Source: Microcebus murinus
Taxonomy: Eukaryota > Chordata > Mammalia > Primates > Cheirogaleidae
Assembly: GCF_040939455.1 (NCBI RefSeq)
Contig: NC_134120.1
Span: 53,025,001-53,089,000 of the forward strand
Direction: 5' to 3'
Length of the DNA: 64,000 nt
The notes beneath the pieces are model-generated. The model did not search any database. It had not been told where the DNA came from and saw only the letters and a list, made by a program, of their open reading frames with translations. Within the stretch, counting starts at the first letter, position 1. Each line of letters opens with the position of its first letter. Both the position numbers and the translations under genes were made by a program. Positions 27,600 through 39,440 of this stretch are shown piece by piece.

Positions 27600-28030
27600 A
27601 CAGCTGCTGCCTTGACCCAGGGCCGCAGGTCAAGAGCAAGGCCGCTTGCGGGACAGACGAGGCTCTCTGAGCTCCAACCTCCTCTCGGTGGGAGGCGGCG
27701 GCGGGGTGGCTGGCCTGGGAGTGGCCACGCGGCCGGGCGGGGAGAGCGGGTGTCTCCGAGTTACCCTGCGACAATGGAGGATGATCCTCTCTCAGCCTCC
27801 CGCACCCTTTCTGAAAGCGCGGACGGACGGGCTCCCTTTGGGAGATCTGAACGGCGGGAGGCCGGTCCTGCTGCGCGGGCGCTGCCGGCCACCCAGAGCA
27901 GAAGCCCGCCTGGCCAGCCACGCGGGGAAGGCGCCCACCCAGCCGCGCCGCCATGCAGGGGCTGGGCTGGGACGGGCTCTGTGGGGACACTGTGCCCTGG
28001 CACGGAGACTCGGAGGAGAAGGCAGCCAGC
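27600..28030. promoter_or_regulatory. CpG-rich block
   Basis: GC-rich with frequent CpG (for example GGAGGCGGCGGCGGGGTGG near 27690 and CACGCGGCCGGGCGGGG near 27728). It could be a small CpG island beside the CA repeat. No transcript start can be read from the sequence alone. Confidence 0.5.
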
Positions 28031-28041
28031 CCGGCCTCCCA

Positions 28042-28432
28042 GTACGCACGGGAACACACACATGTACACACACCACACACATGCACACACCACACACAAA
28101 ATGCACAGCACATACACCACGCCACACTCACGGCACACACAACACAGACAACACATATGACACACCAGACACACATGTAACACATATACCACACACAACA
28201 AATACACACATATAACACAATACAGAGAGCACACACAACACACACAACATACATGCCACACGTACACACACCACACACACAACATACACCACACAAAAAA
28301 CACATGCACAACACACATGACACACACGTGAACCACATATGCATGCACACCATGAGCAAATAATACATACCATACACACCACACACATGCACGGCGTACA
28401 CAATACACAGCACACACACACACACGCACACC
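28042..28432. repeat. Degenerate (CA)n-rich repeat
   Basis: About 390 bases of ACACAC with scattered T and G interruptions (ACACATACACCACAC-like variants). Frames of 200-300 codons crossing it on the minus strand (cysteine/valine-rich) are products of the repeat. Confidence 0.92.
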
Positions 28433-28735
28433 TTCCTCCTGCCTTTGGATGTGTCGGGCAAGGCTGTGTTTGGAGACCTGGCTGCTGTATTGCGACCGCG
28501 AGGCACGCAGACGCTGCCCGCAGCCTGGCGCCGCAGACCGGATTAGACCACTCTGGCGGCACCTGCCTCAGTCGTCCCATTCAGTGAGAGAATAAAGCTC
28601 TATTTCCTAAGTAAATTCTTAGATAATCTGCTATTTGCAGCTGAAATCAGCCTGACATAGCTCTGGACTAGATTATAAATTTGTAGAACCGTCTTCTGCG
28701 TTTTTAAATCCTGCACCGCACCTAATCCTGCGCCG
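28433..28735. other. Spacer between CA and TG repeats
   Basis: About 300 bases of mixed-composition DNA with no recognised feature. Confidence 0.4.
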
Positions 28736-28870
28736 TGTGCAGCATGTATGTGGGGTATTGCATGTGTTGTGTGTATGTGTTATGTGTGTGTTGCATGTGT
28801 TGCCTGCACGTATGTGTGTGGTGTGTGTGAATGTCATTTACGTGGTGCCTGTGTGTTATGTGTGTAGGGT
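28736..28870. repeat. Degenerate (TG)n-rich repeat
   Basis: TGTGTG with interruptions (TGTGTTATGTGTGTGTTGC-like). It is the complement in type of the CA repeat at 28042-28432. Confidence 0.9.
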
Positions 28871-29129
28871 GCTGAGTAGGCGAATGAACGGAGGTGGCAG
28901 GTATGATGGGGACTGATGCCAGAGAGCAAGAGAGTGGGAAGTTTTACCTTGAAAAGAGACCACAGATACACAGAAGGGTAAACAGAGGCACAGGCAGGGA
29001 TGGGGGAGGGGTGGGGAGGAAGGAGCTGACAGAGGAATGAGCTGGGGTGGTGAGGGGTGGTGAAGGGGTGCAGGAGTGTTGGGGGAGTGAAAGGGAAAGC
29101 CCCTTGGGGTGCCTTTGACAGTAGGACAC
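28871..29129. other. Unassigned purine-rich DNA
   Basis: GA- and [11 protein letters not shown] on the plus strand. No gene. Confidence 0.35.
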
Positions 29130-29330
29130 TTCAGAATTGACCATGTGATGTTGCGTTTGATCTCTGTGACAGCCCCATGGAGCACACGGACCAGACTGCA
29201 CAGGGAGGGCCCTGGAGCTGGACGTACAGTGACTTGCTTGCCCAAGGTCCCACGGTCGTCAGCTGTGATGCCAAGACCCGCCTGGAGGTGAGCCAGGGTG
29301 TTCAGGCCATCTCTGCTGTGCTCACTATCA
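29130..29330. mobile_element. MIR SINE (probable)
   Basis: GATCTCTGTGACAGCCCCAT and GTGACTTGCTTGCCCAAGGTC match the MIR 3' half in order. Confidence 0.65.
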
Positions 29331-30187
29331 AGTTAACCACTTTGGGAAGGAGCCCGGAGTTGGAAGACACCCCTGTAGGGTCCCCCACTTGATCTGTCAC
29401 TCTCAACACTTTCTCTGAAGCTTGGCCATGGCCTATTGCTTCCTATAGCTTCTTCTAGAAATCCAAGCCAAGAATAACCCCCTCACCGGCTCCTGCCCTG
29501 GATCCTGCCCTGGGTTCTCTTATCTGTCCGCAGCCCATATCTGATTTCTCCATGAATGTCGAAGTTCTTTGAGGGCTGAGAATGGATCTGATAAGATTAA
29601 TAGCAAGAACTTGCTATCTTCCAGGAATTTAGGTTAGGCAACCATCCCCAAATACCACTTATGGTAAGTGACAGAGCCCTGCGAGCCTAGGCAGGCTGGC
29701 TCCACCCAGCCACAAGCCTTACCTGCGTCTGAACCAGAACTGTCTACAACACACAGCTCACTGTCTACATTAGCATGACTTCACTAACCCACTGTCCTCA
29801 TTAATAAAAGTTTACTATTCCAGGAAGCTCTTGCCCAGAAGCTGCAAATAACTGTTTCCCCAGAATCTTCCTGAAACACTCATCAGCTTTTCAGTAGAAA
29901 GTTTTGAAGATATATACTCCCAAGACTCTTTCAACCCTGCCTCAGTGTCATTGCCTTGCTGTGTCCAACAATCCTAAACTAAAACACTATTGTCCTTAGT
30001 TCTAATCAAGGCCCCTTCCACTGAAAATGACACCTTGAATCAGAACTCAACATCTGCATGAAGATCCCAACTTTCTCCTCCTGCCTCCGACTCCACCCCT
30101 TACAGTAAGAATAAACACAGCCTGTGGGCTCATCAGCAATACTTTGGGGAACTAGCATTTGATAACACACACAAAACAGAGAAAAAG
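29331..30187. other. Unassigned DNA
   Basis: About 850 bases before the GGA tract. GTAAGAATAAACACAGCCTG near 30105 could be the polyadenylation region of an old LTR, but no ends are visible. Confidence 0.3.
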
Positions 30188-30958
30188 GGAAGGAGGAGGA
30201 GGAGGAGGAGGAGGAGGAGGAGGGAGGAGGAGGAGGAGGAGGAGGGAGGAGGAGGAGGAGGAGGAGGAGGGAGGAGGAGGAGGAGGAGGGAGGAGGAGGG
30301 AGGAGGAGGAGGGAGGAGGAGGAGGGAGGAGGAGGAACAGGAGGAGGAGGAGGAGGAGGAACAGGAGGAGGAGGAGGGAGGAGGAGGAGGAACAGGAGGA
30401 GGAGGAACAGGAGGAGGAGGAGGAGGAGGAGGGAGGAGGGAGGAGGAGGAGGAGGAGGAGGAGGAGGAGGGAGGAGGAGGAGGAGGAACAGGAGGAGGAG
30501 GAGGGAGGAGGAGGAGGAGGGAGGAGGAGGAGGAGGAGGAACAGGAGGAGGAGGAGGAGGAGGGAGGAGGAGGAGGAGGAGGAGGAGGAGGAGGAACAGG
30601 AGGAGGAGGAGGGAGGAGGAAGAGGAGGGAGGAGGAGGAGGAGGAGGAGGAGGAGGAACAGGAGGAGGAGGAGGAGGAGGGAGGAGGAACAGGAGGAGGA
30701 GGAGGGAGGAGGAAGAAGGAGGGAGGAGGAGGAGGAGGAACAGGAGGAGGGAGGAGGAGGAGGAGGGAGGAGGAGGAGGAGGAGGAGGAGGAGGAACAGG
30801 AGGGAGGAGGAGGAGGAGGGGGAGGAGGAGGAGGAACAGGAGGAGGAGGAGGAGGAGGAGGAAGAGGAGGAGGAACAACAGGAGGGAGGAGGAGGAGGAG
30901 GGGGAGGAGGAGGAGGAACAGGAGGAGGAGGAGGAGGAGGAGGGAGGAGGAGGAGGAA
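30188..30958. repeat. (GGA)n purine tract with GGAACA interruptions
   Basis: About 770 bases of almost pure GGA units. GGGAGG phase slips and GGAACA variants recur every few units. The plus strand is all purine except for the C in each AACA. Every frame is open for long stretches because the unit is a stop-free trinucleotide; the frames of about 290-350 codons are low complexity, not genes. Such tracts can form triplex or G-quadruplex structures and vary in length. Confidence 0.97.
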
Positions 30959-31310
30959 CATGTCATGCCCCAGCCGTGATGTTCTAGAGTGTGGTGCCCA
31001 CACAGTATGCACGACCTCCTGGCACGTGCAGCAGGAGGAATGGCAGTCAACAGCATGGGGTTTCAGGGGTGCATTTGCTGCCCCAAAGCGACTTGTGTAG
31101 GAAAGTTGCAAACTTGGTTTCCCATCCCTCGGGTAGAGGGAAAGTTGCGTTTGCTGAAGCATTGTCTTTGATGGGAAAACGCCCCCTTGCCAGCATTCCA
31201 CACCACACCCGGTCCCCCTTCTCTCCCCCAGAGGGTGGCTGGGCCAGCAGAGCTTGCTGTGCCCTCATGGAAGTGGCTCAGGGAGCCCTTAGCTCTGCAG
31301 CCGGGGCCCT
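30959..31310. other. Unassigned DNA
   Basis: No feature recognised between the GGA tract and the short tandem repeat at 31311. Confidence 0.35.
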
Positions 31311-31405
31311 GATGGCCCCTGTGCCGCCCTGAGGCCCCCACGGCCCCTGTGCCGCCCTGAGGACCCGATGGCCCCTGTGCTGCTCTGAGGCCCTGATGGC
31401 CCCTC
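31311..31405. repeat. Short tandem repeat, about 28-bp unit
   Basis: About 3.5 copies of a unit like GATGGCCCCTGTGCCGCCC plus TGAGGCCC start at about 31311, 31340, 31367 and 31395. Confidence 0.85.
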
Positions 31406-34400
31406 GACACTGCTGCCACCTGCTGCCAATGGACCACCCTCCCAGTGCAGCAGCCCGGGCCTCTCCTCGCCGGCCTGCCTCGCCGGCTCCCCACGGCACA
31501 GAGGCCGGCTGTGCTTCCAGCCGGGCAGTCGCTCTGCCGTCGTGGCCTGCGCAGCCCAGAGTTTCCCTCACGGCAGCTACTGCCCACTCCAGCTCGTCCT
31601 CACTGACTGCCTCTGGCGGCCTCCACGCAGCCCACACCAGGACTGGGCGCTTCCTGGCCTCCCAGGAGCTGAGGGAGATCTGGGGGGCTGAGCGTCCGCC
31701 CGCCCCTGCCCCACTTCTGACTGCACACCACCCAGCTGCCCTGGGGTGGCTTGAGGACTATTCTTTCAGGGCGCCTTCGCCCTGGTCACGGCCAGCGCCC
31801 GCCCCGGGAGCGGCTCGGGCCTGTCCAGTCTGCCTCGGCTGCCCCAGCAAAGCAGCACAGGCTGGGCGGCTCGCACAACAGAAACCGACCTCCCCCAGTC
31901 CTGGAGGCTGGGGGCTGAGGTCAAGGTGTGGCCAGGATCGGTTCCCAGGGAGGCCATGTTCCCCCCGTGTGCTCACAGGGTCCTCCTCTGTGCGCCTCTG
32001 CATCCAGCTCCTCTTCCACACGGACACCAGTCGGACTGGACTAAGGCCCACCCTAATGGCCTCGCTTTTCTCTTTGGAACCTCTCTCCAGACACAGCAGC
32101 GTCCTGGGGAGCTGGAGATTAGGGTGTCAGCATGTGACTTTGGGGGGCATGGTTCCCCCCGTAACAGACCCTTTCTCTGCTGTTTCCCACGTGCTCCATC
32201 CTATGCCCCACACAGGCCAGCAGCCCTGGCTGTCCTCTTCCTTTTCCTTTCCAGACGGGCGTTTTCTTACCATTTCCTCTTTCTAACGTCTTCCCTTCCA
32301 AAGCGGCAAGATGGCCATCACAGGGCACGGCTCCCAGGAGTTCACGGAGGAATCCATTGGTTCAGTGTTCCCAAGCGCCAGCCTTCTCACCTTTGTGTGG
32401 CATTGAGGCCACAGTGGATGAGCCCAGCCAGGGGACGGCTGCCTCAGCCTCCGCCCGGGTCCCCGCAGCAGGCCCACACCCTGGGTAAGCGGCTTGTACC
32501 GCCACGAGAGTCTGCTCCCCGGGTTCCCCCCACAACTGGACCCCAGAGGAAGACAGAACCCCAGGACAGGGAGCCCTTCCCCCCTGGAGAGACTTCTGGG
32601 CTCTCAGAGCTTCTAGAACAGGGAGGAGGCTTCCAAATGAGCCTGTGGTTCTGCAGTTACAGAATGTTTTTCTTGAGCTAACAAAAATTCACCTCTCAGT
32701 TAAAATAACTTGTTTTGCACCCTCCGGCGGTGGGGGCTATGGATAACCAGGTCCTCTGGATTGTACTGAAGAAGAAAAAAGTAAAAAAAAAAAAAAAAAA
32801 AGCCTGATTGATTGACAACATTTTCATGGCCGTTTGTTCTTTAATAAGCAGTTTGGGCCATTCATCATGTAACTCTTAAGCCACTCTCTCTTTCAACTTT
32901 AATGAAATGTGTTTCTTGTGTGGAGTTTTTATAATTTTACTTTCTGTATTAGAGAAGTTGTTGGGATTTGGTGATGAGCTCAAGCCAGCTGAACATTCTT
33001 TAGAAGTTTTCAAGGTATCTGATTGAGTTTATCAGCTTCTTTTTCATAGCTTCCTTATCGCCTGTCTGAATGATTACAGCGCTTTCATAATTGCGCCGGG
33101 CGTGAAAAGATAACGAACCACTCCTAATCAGACGGGAGCTTCCAGACCCGCACAGGCGAGCGCTGGTTTACCGAGCAGTGAAGGACCAACAGCGCCCCCT
33201 GGTGACGTAGTGGGGGTACCCGCTGCTCATATTAGCTAACAGGAGCCATGTGAAGTCAGCACAAATTGGGGTTTAAATCTTATTTTATTGCAGGTTTTCA
33301 CAAGTAGAATCAAAAATTGTAAGTGAACATCCAAATTGTGAATTAAGAAGAAGTCACATAGCCATACATCAGTAAGTAACATATATCCATTATTGTTTTT
33401 GTAACTGAAAGACTTTATGAAATCATGCATGTATTTAAATAATCAAATCTGAAAAAACACAGATAAAAGTGGATTTAATTATCTTAGAACACTCACTCAA
33501 CTTAACTTATTAAAATATTATCACCGAGGTTTATTAAAGAATAGAAGATGTTGATCTACTGCTGCAAGACCAAAATCATTTGAGTGGATTTTCATGCGAA
33601 ATTAATAAATATGGTTGAGTAACTGCCACTAATAACATTTAGGAAAAATGATAAAATGCAAGAAAGAAAAACTGATCCAATTTTTCTTTTCAAAACTTTT
33701 TCTGAGTCTGATCCAGGCTTTGAAGAGATTTGCGACATCAATTACTGCCTTTCCTAGTTGCTTCATTCATCTAAATGGAAAATTATTCTGCATAATTCTG
33801 AGGTAATATAAGGCAAGAGAAAAAAAGATTCCCAGAAGACTTTGAAAATTAAACTGAAAGAGACCAAAAGGCTGAAATTACTTAGAGCCACAAATTACGC
33901 AGAGAAATCAAATCAATAAAGATTTCCTAATGTGCTGAAAAAGGCTTGACAGAGAAATCACATCTTCATACTCTAGCAGTATTGAATATGAACATGTGTT
34001 AATGGTATTCATTCACAATCTAATTACAGTCACTTAACATATTAGAGGCAAGCTACCACCAAACTAAATTTTTAAATGTAAGCCAGAGAGAGTTGGTTAA
34101 CATTTATCATTAAATCACTACTTTTTGCATTTGACAAAATGATCAAAGAAAAGATCAAGCTTTGAACTACAGAGTGAAACATTCAAAGTTGTTTGAATTT
34201 GCAGGCAGAAATACAAATCCAATAATCCAGGGTTAGCTACAGAGTTTCTGATATTAACACCTAGAAAAATGAGTTTCAAGGCAGTTGGTTTTTAACAGAA
34301 TCTCATGGGTCAAAAAATACATCTTAATGTGTGTAATTTCTGGAATGGGATAGACATTTGGAGTCCTGAATTCAGCAGTGATTATTTGGGGCTATCTGTG

Positions 34401-34949
34401 CTACCCAAACCCCTTTAAACTCACCTGTCCTGGCCACAGAGATGTGTGGCCATGTGAGAAGCTCACCGTCGCTGGCTAGAGAGTTAATTCAGCCCATCTC
34501 CCACTTGCATCCTTTGTGCCTCATGGATGACCTTGGTTCTTTGATTTGGGTTTTTTTTTTTCTTCCTACATATGCTTTTTAAAAAGTTAGCTATGTGGAC
34601 AAGAAAAGGAAGCACATTTTCCAAAAGTAGCATCTTTTCAATCATTGTAAATGCAAATGCATGTATGTCGACATAATATGATAATGGTTACGATTAAGAT
34701 GAAAAGACAGTAAAGGATTTATGATCTAGCGGTCTGTGTGCTAGATACCTTGTCAAAGTCTTCCATTTATGTAAGCTAAATGTGCTGGGCTACAAAAAAT
34801 TATAATGTATTGATAACCAATAAGAAATTAAGGCATACACTGAGGCCAAAAGCTAAGTGAAAGTAGAGCCTGAAGTAGAAAGTAAGTAGGAGGGAAGTGT
34901 AGCCCTGAGTGCATTTGCCAAACCCCAGGCATCGGTCTTTGGTTTTCAT
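31406..34949. other. Unassigned DNA, GC-rich then AT-rich
   Basis: GC-rich to about 32650, AT-rich from about 32760. A 296-codon frame at 31396-32286 and a 251-codon frame at 31926-32681 overlap in different frames, start within GC-rich DNA and have no recognisable domain, so I do not call them genes. No Alu occurs here. An A-run at about 32785-32801 is not flanked by an evident retroposon. Confidence 0.35.
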
Positions 34950-35329
34950 GGCTGGATCAAGAGTAGAATCTTACAGGAGACTCCTTATATTAATTAAGCT
35001 TGAATCTCAAACAGTTACTTGGTGTCAGGGTGGAATAAGGACACTGATCCCCTAGCGCAGGGGACTGCAAGGGCAAATTGCCTAGCTTAAATCCTCGGGC
35101 TGGAGATGAGAATAAATCTGTGAAAATTTATCTCTACCAGGTGATTTTATGCAGATTTGCACTTTGAATTCACTCAATTTTTGTGGGCCAGCACTTTTCC
35201 AAACCATAATTTAGTTTCTAGTAGTCCAGAGTTGGTGGTGTTCTAAGATGAATGGGAAAAGCAAACCAGTGTTATCTCTGCAGGCATTTACCTTCAACTG
35301 GGGCCTCAAAGAATTCCCTCATATAAAAT

Positions 35330-36170
35330 TCCAAGAAATATGAACTCAACATTAAAAATCACAAAACATGCAAGGAATCAAGTTACCATCATTGAGAGCC
35401 AGCAAAAATAAAGATGGCAGAATGAGACCAGAAAGATTGTAGGTACTGGAATTATCAGATACAGAATATAAAATAAAAACATTTAATATATTTTAAAGAA
35501 ATAAAGGTGGAAGCTTAAAATAATAAAAAATAAAAAGGAAGTTTAAAACTAAAAGTAAAATTTATAGACAAGATATATGTAGTGACTGATATTAAAACAG
35601 TTGAAAGTTTTCGGTAGCAGTTTATACACACCTAAAGAGAATTAGAAAGATGAATGTTAGTTCTGAAGAAATTTTCCAGAGTACAGCACCTAAGACCAAC
35701 TAGGAGGAAAATAGAACAGAGAGGTTAAGGGATGTGGAGGCTAGAGGGGAAAGGTCTAATATGTGAATGGACCAAAGACAATATTAGAAGAGGCAGAAGC
35801 TGTGGATTTTTCAGAACTGAAAAAGACTTCAGTTCACAGATTAACTAAACACAACAATTTCCAAGCACATTTAAAAGAAAAATAAATCCACATGTAGTTA
35901 TAACATAGTGAGACAAAGACAGAGAGATTTTTTAAAAAGCTAGTGAGAAAACACAAATTAACTACAATTGAATGATATTTAGTCTCAGATTTCTCACTGG
36001 CAACAGCGGGAGGCCCAGGACAATGAAATAGTATTTTCAATGTCCTTAGAGATAACAGATGTCAACCTAGAACTGTATTCTTAGCAAAAAATATCTTTCA
36101 GAAATGAATGCAAAATAAAATCATGTTTAAATTAATAAAAACAAGAGTTTTCCAGCCACTAACCTTTCTT
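35330..36170. mobile_element. Old LINE-1/HAL1-like remnant (tentative)
   Basis: Phrases such as CCAGAGTACAGCACCTAAGACC and ACCTAGAACTGTATTCTTAGC resemble the ORF1-proximal part of old LINE-1 or HAL1 elements. Too diverged for a firm assignment. Confidence 0.35.
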
Positions 36171-36795
36171 AAGGAAATTGTGAAAAATGTATTTCATGAA
36201 AAGGAAAGTGATCCAAAAATGTAGATCTCAGATGCAAGAATGAATGCTGAGAAAGGATAAATCTATGCAAGCACTGACTATATAAAATAATACCAGCAAA
36301 CGCTGTAGGATTAAACAAAAGCAAGGAACAACAAAAATTCACTACAAAAAGAATAAAGTTATAATGCTCCAAATTTCTTATACTTAGGAAAACCATAGAG
36401 ATATTGATTAATCTAGACTTGGTTAAGTTGAGTACTCTGTTAAAATTTCTGGAGTGACCACTGTATGCTACCTATATGCCAGAGGCTCCAAAAATTTCTG
36501 CCTTTGGTCTAGATGTCTGCCCTAGACTCCAGGCTCATATTTTGAACTACTTATTTGACATCTCCATTTGGATTCCATTAGACAATTCAGACTCATCATA
36601 TCCCAACTTTCACTCCTCCTCTGCCCTTCCCCTTCAGAAAACAGGCAACAACAAACAAAACAAAACAAAATAAAAACAAAAACTGGAAGTTTCTGCTGCC
36701 CTAAATGCTTCTCTCCCAGACATCTGCAAGGCTAAATTCCCACTGCCCTCAGTAGCTGCTCTTATGTGACTTTCTCTGTGAGGCTACCCCTAGTT
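36171..36795. other. Unassigned AT-rich DNA
   Basis: No gene recognised. An (AAAAC)n-like run lies near 36648-36680. Confidence 0.35.
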
Positions 36796-36806
36796 AGTAC
36801 TAAGAT

Positions 36807-37129
36807 TTTTATTATTATTTTATTTTTGAGACAGAGTCTCACTCTGTTGTCTGGGCTAGAGTGCCATGGCATCAGCCTAGCTCACTGCAACCTCAAACTC
36901 CTGGGCTCGAGCAATCCTCCTGCCTCAGCCTCCTGAGTAGATGGGACTACAGGCATGTGCCACCATGCCTGGATAATTTTTTTCTATATATTTTCCATTG
37001 TTCAGCTAATTTATTTCTATTTTTAGTAGAGACGGGGTCTCACTTTTGCTCAGGCTGGTCTCAAACTCCTGAGCTCAAATGATCCTCCAGCTTCCGCCTC
37101 CCAGAGTGCTAGAATTACAGGCATGAGCC
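36807..37129 (-). mobile_element. Alu SINE, older lemur type, minus strand
   Basis: Reverse-oriented Alu, missing its first few 5' bases (ends GGCATGAGCC). AGTACTAAGAT flanks it exactly at 36796-36806 and 37130-37140. Confidence 0.95.
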
Positions 37130-37140
37130 AGTACTAAGAT

Positions 37141-37960
37141 ATTAAATCCCTACCCCTGCTGTCCTGCTCTTCCAACCTCATTGCTGTCGTCTGTTTTTTC
37201 TTTTCTTTTTTTTTTTTGGTGTGTTTTTTCTTTTCTATAGTACTTATCACTTTCTAGCGTGCTATTTAATTTACTTATTTATTGTATCTATTGTTTATTG
37301 TTTTTCTCTCTGTGTCTCTCACACACACACATACACTCTAAAATATGACATTCACAAAAATAGGAATATTTTTCATCTTGCACGTCAATCTTATCCCAAG
37401 TACCTATGACAGTGCCTGGCATTTAGTTGGTTCTCAATAGTTTTTAAAATAAATGAAAAAAAAAACATAAAAAAGAAATAACATGCATAACTTCCACAAT
37501 AGTTGAAAGAGAAACAGAATGGAAAAAATATTCAATCAGTGCAAAGAAGGCAAGAAATGAGAGAAAAATAAACACAACAAAAAGAAAATGGGATGGAGAA
37601 ATAGAAAGCACAAATAATGTAGTAGAAATAAAATCCAAATAAAAGATCAATTATAATTAATATTAATGTGCTAAAAGTTCCAGCAAAAGGATGATTTTAG
37701 GGAAAAATTACTAAAATAAAACAATTATAAGCTGTTTATTTTTTTAAAAAGTATCTAAAACATTCAGGAAATAGAAGGATCCATAAAGGTTGAAAGTAAA
37801 AAGATGAAGCAACACATACCCAGCAAATGCTACCCAGAAGAAATCTGGGGGCTTATTAAGAGTAGACAAAATAGGTCTTATGGTAAAAAATTAAAAAAAA
37901 AAAAAAGGAAAAGAAAAAGCCTAAAAAATGATAAGGAAAGGAAGGGGCTTCTGTTTTTAA
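37141..37960. other. AT-rich DNA, possible LINE-2-like remnant
   Basis: 37385-37440 (GACAGTGCCTGGCATTTAG then GTTCTCAATAG) resembles the 3' end of LINE-2/MIR-type repeats. The rest is A-rich and unassigned. Confidence 0.35.
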
Positions 37961-37964
37961 AGCA

Positions 37965-38690
37965 TTTCCTTTTTAAAATTTTTATTTTATTGTCAATTAA
38001 CATAATCGTACATATATGTAGTACAAAGTGACATTATGATGTATGAAAACAATGTATTAAAAACATGATGATTAAATCAAGGTAATTAACATATCCATTA
38101 CCTCCAATACTTATTTTTTTGTGACAAGAACATTTCAAATTTATTCTCTTAGCGATTTTGAAATATACAATACATAATTAGTATTGACTATATTGACCAT
38201 ACTGCACAATAAAAAAACCCAAGCTCAAAAAAACCCCTTCATTCCTCATGTCTGACTGAGACTCTGTGTCCTTTGACTGACATATCCCATCCCTGCCTCC
38301 CAGCCTCTGGTGACCACCATTCTATTCTCTGCTTCTGTGAGTTCAATTGATTGAGATTCCATATATAAATGAGAACATGTAGGATTTGTCTTTCTGTCTC
38401 TGTCTTATTGGAGGTTCTTCAGAAACCTAAAAATAGAATAACTATGATCCAGCAATCCCATTTCTGGGTAGTTATCCAAAAGGTTGAAATCAGTGTGTTG
38501 AAGAGATGTCAGCACTCCCAGGTTTGTTGCAGCACTATGCACAACAGCCAAGGACGGAATCGGCCTCAGTGTCCGCTAACAGATGAGTAAATAAAGAAAA
38601 TGCGGTGAATATACACAGTGAAAACCAGTCGGCCTTAAAAGCGAAGGAAATTCTGTCATTTGTGACAACATGGATGAACTTGGAGGGGGC
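37965..38690 (-). mobile_element. LINE-1 with 5' inversion (probable)
   Basis: From about 37970 to 38400 the plus strand is the complement of a LINE-1 3' UTR. From about 38405 to 38690 it is LINE-1 ORF2 in the sense direction (GATCCAGCAATCCCATTTCTG, AACATGGATGAACTTGGAGG). Read on the minus strand this is an inverted 5' part followed by a correctly oriented 3' part, the product expected from twin priming. GGGGCTTCT occurs on both sides (about 37945 and 38687), perhaps an eroded target-site duplication. Confidence 0.6.
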
Positions 38691-38739
38691 TTCTTATTGA
38701 TGAAAGTTTCAGTTAACTAGGAAGTTATAACAATTTGAA

Positions 38740-39440
38740 ACTTTTATGAATATTTGACAACTTTTATACCATAACTGTAAATATATTTTTTAAAGTTGAC
38801 ATAAACTAAGAGTGATAAGCAGATAAGTGACATAAACTCAGATGATAAGCAGAAAAACATTGATAATAATATAGAAGACTTGAATATGACACGATTAATA
38901 ACTTGACCAAATATGTACAAATGTAACACTGAACCACCAAGTGTGGAAGATAAATTACTTTCAAGTACATAGGACATTTACAAAAATTGGCTATATGCCG
39001 AGCCATCAAGCAAGCCCTGTATTTGGAAAGGATTGAAACCACACAAAGCAGTTCCTACAACTACAGTGTAATTATGTTAACAATCAATTACAAAAGGACA
39101 ACAAAAGTGTCCCTCCATTTTTAAACAACCCAGGTCAAAGAAGAGACCATAACAAAAATTAGAAAATATTTTGAACTAAACAAAAGGGAGTCATACACAT
39201 TAATATTCGTGGAATACAGTTAAGGCAACACTAAAAAGGGAAATTTATAAATTACGAAGGAAGCATGAAATTTAATGAACTAGGCATCCATTTCAAGAAG
39301 ATAGAAAGAGAACAGCAAAATAAATCCCAGAAGAGGAAAGGAACTAAAAAAGAGCAGAAATTATAAAATAGAAACAAATATATCACTGAGAGGCTTAACA
39401 AAGCCAAAAGTTGACTCTGAAAAAACTAATGATGAAACAG
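38740..39440 (+). mobile_element. LINE-1 ORF2 remnant, endonuclease-RT linker region
   Basis: CATCCATTTCAAGAAGATAG, GAACAGCAAAATAAATCCC and CAAAGCCAAAAGTTGACTCTG follow LINE-1 ORF2 order on the plus strand. The frame is broken by stops and shifts. Confidence 0.75.

Noticed and set aside
27393..28580. Frames of 150-302 codons around 28 kb
   Set aside because: They cross the (CA)n repeat and the CpG-rich block and have repeat-derived composition.
30006..31201. Frames of 290-349 codons on minus and 313 on plus
   Set aside because: They are translations of the (GGA)n tract; a stop-free trinucleotide repeat is open in all frames.
31396..32681. Plus-strand frames of 296 and 251 codons
   Set aside because: They overlap in different frames and have no recognisable domain; I could not support an exon or a gene. 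Conservation data could revive them.
33020..33240. Possible conserved noncoding element (GATTACAGCGCTTTCATAATTG)
   Set aside because: It looks unlike the repeats around it, but nothing in the sequence alone shows conservation.
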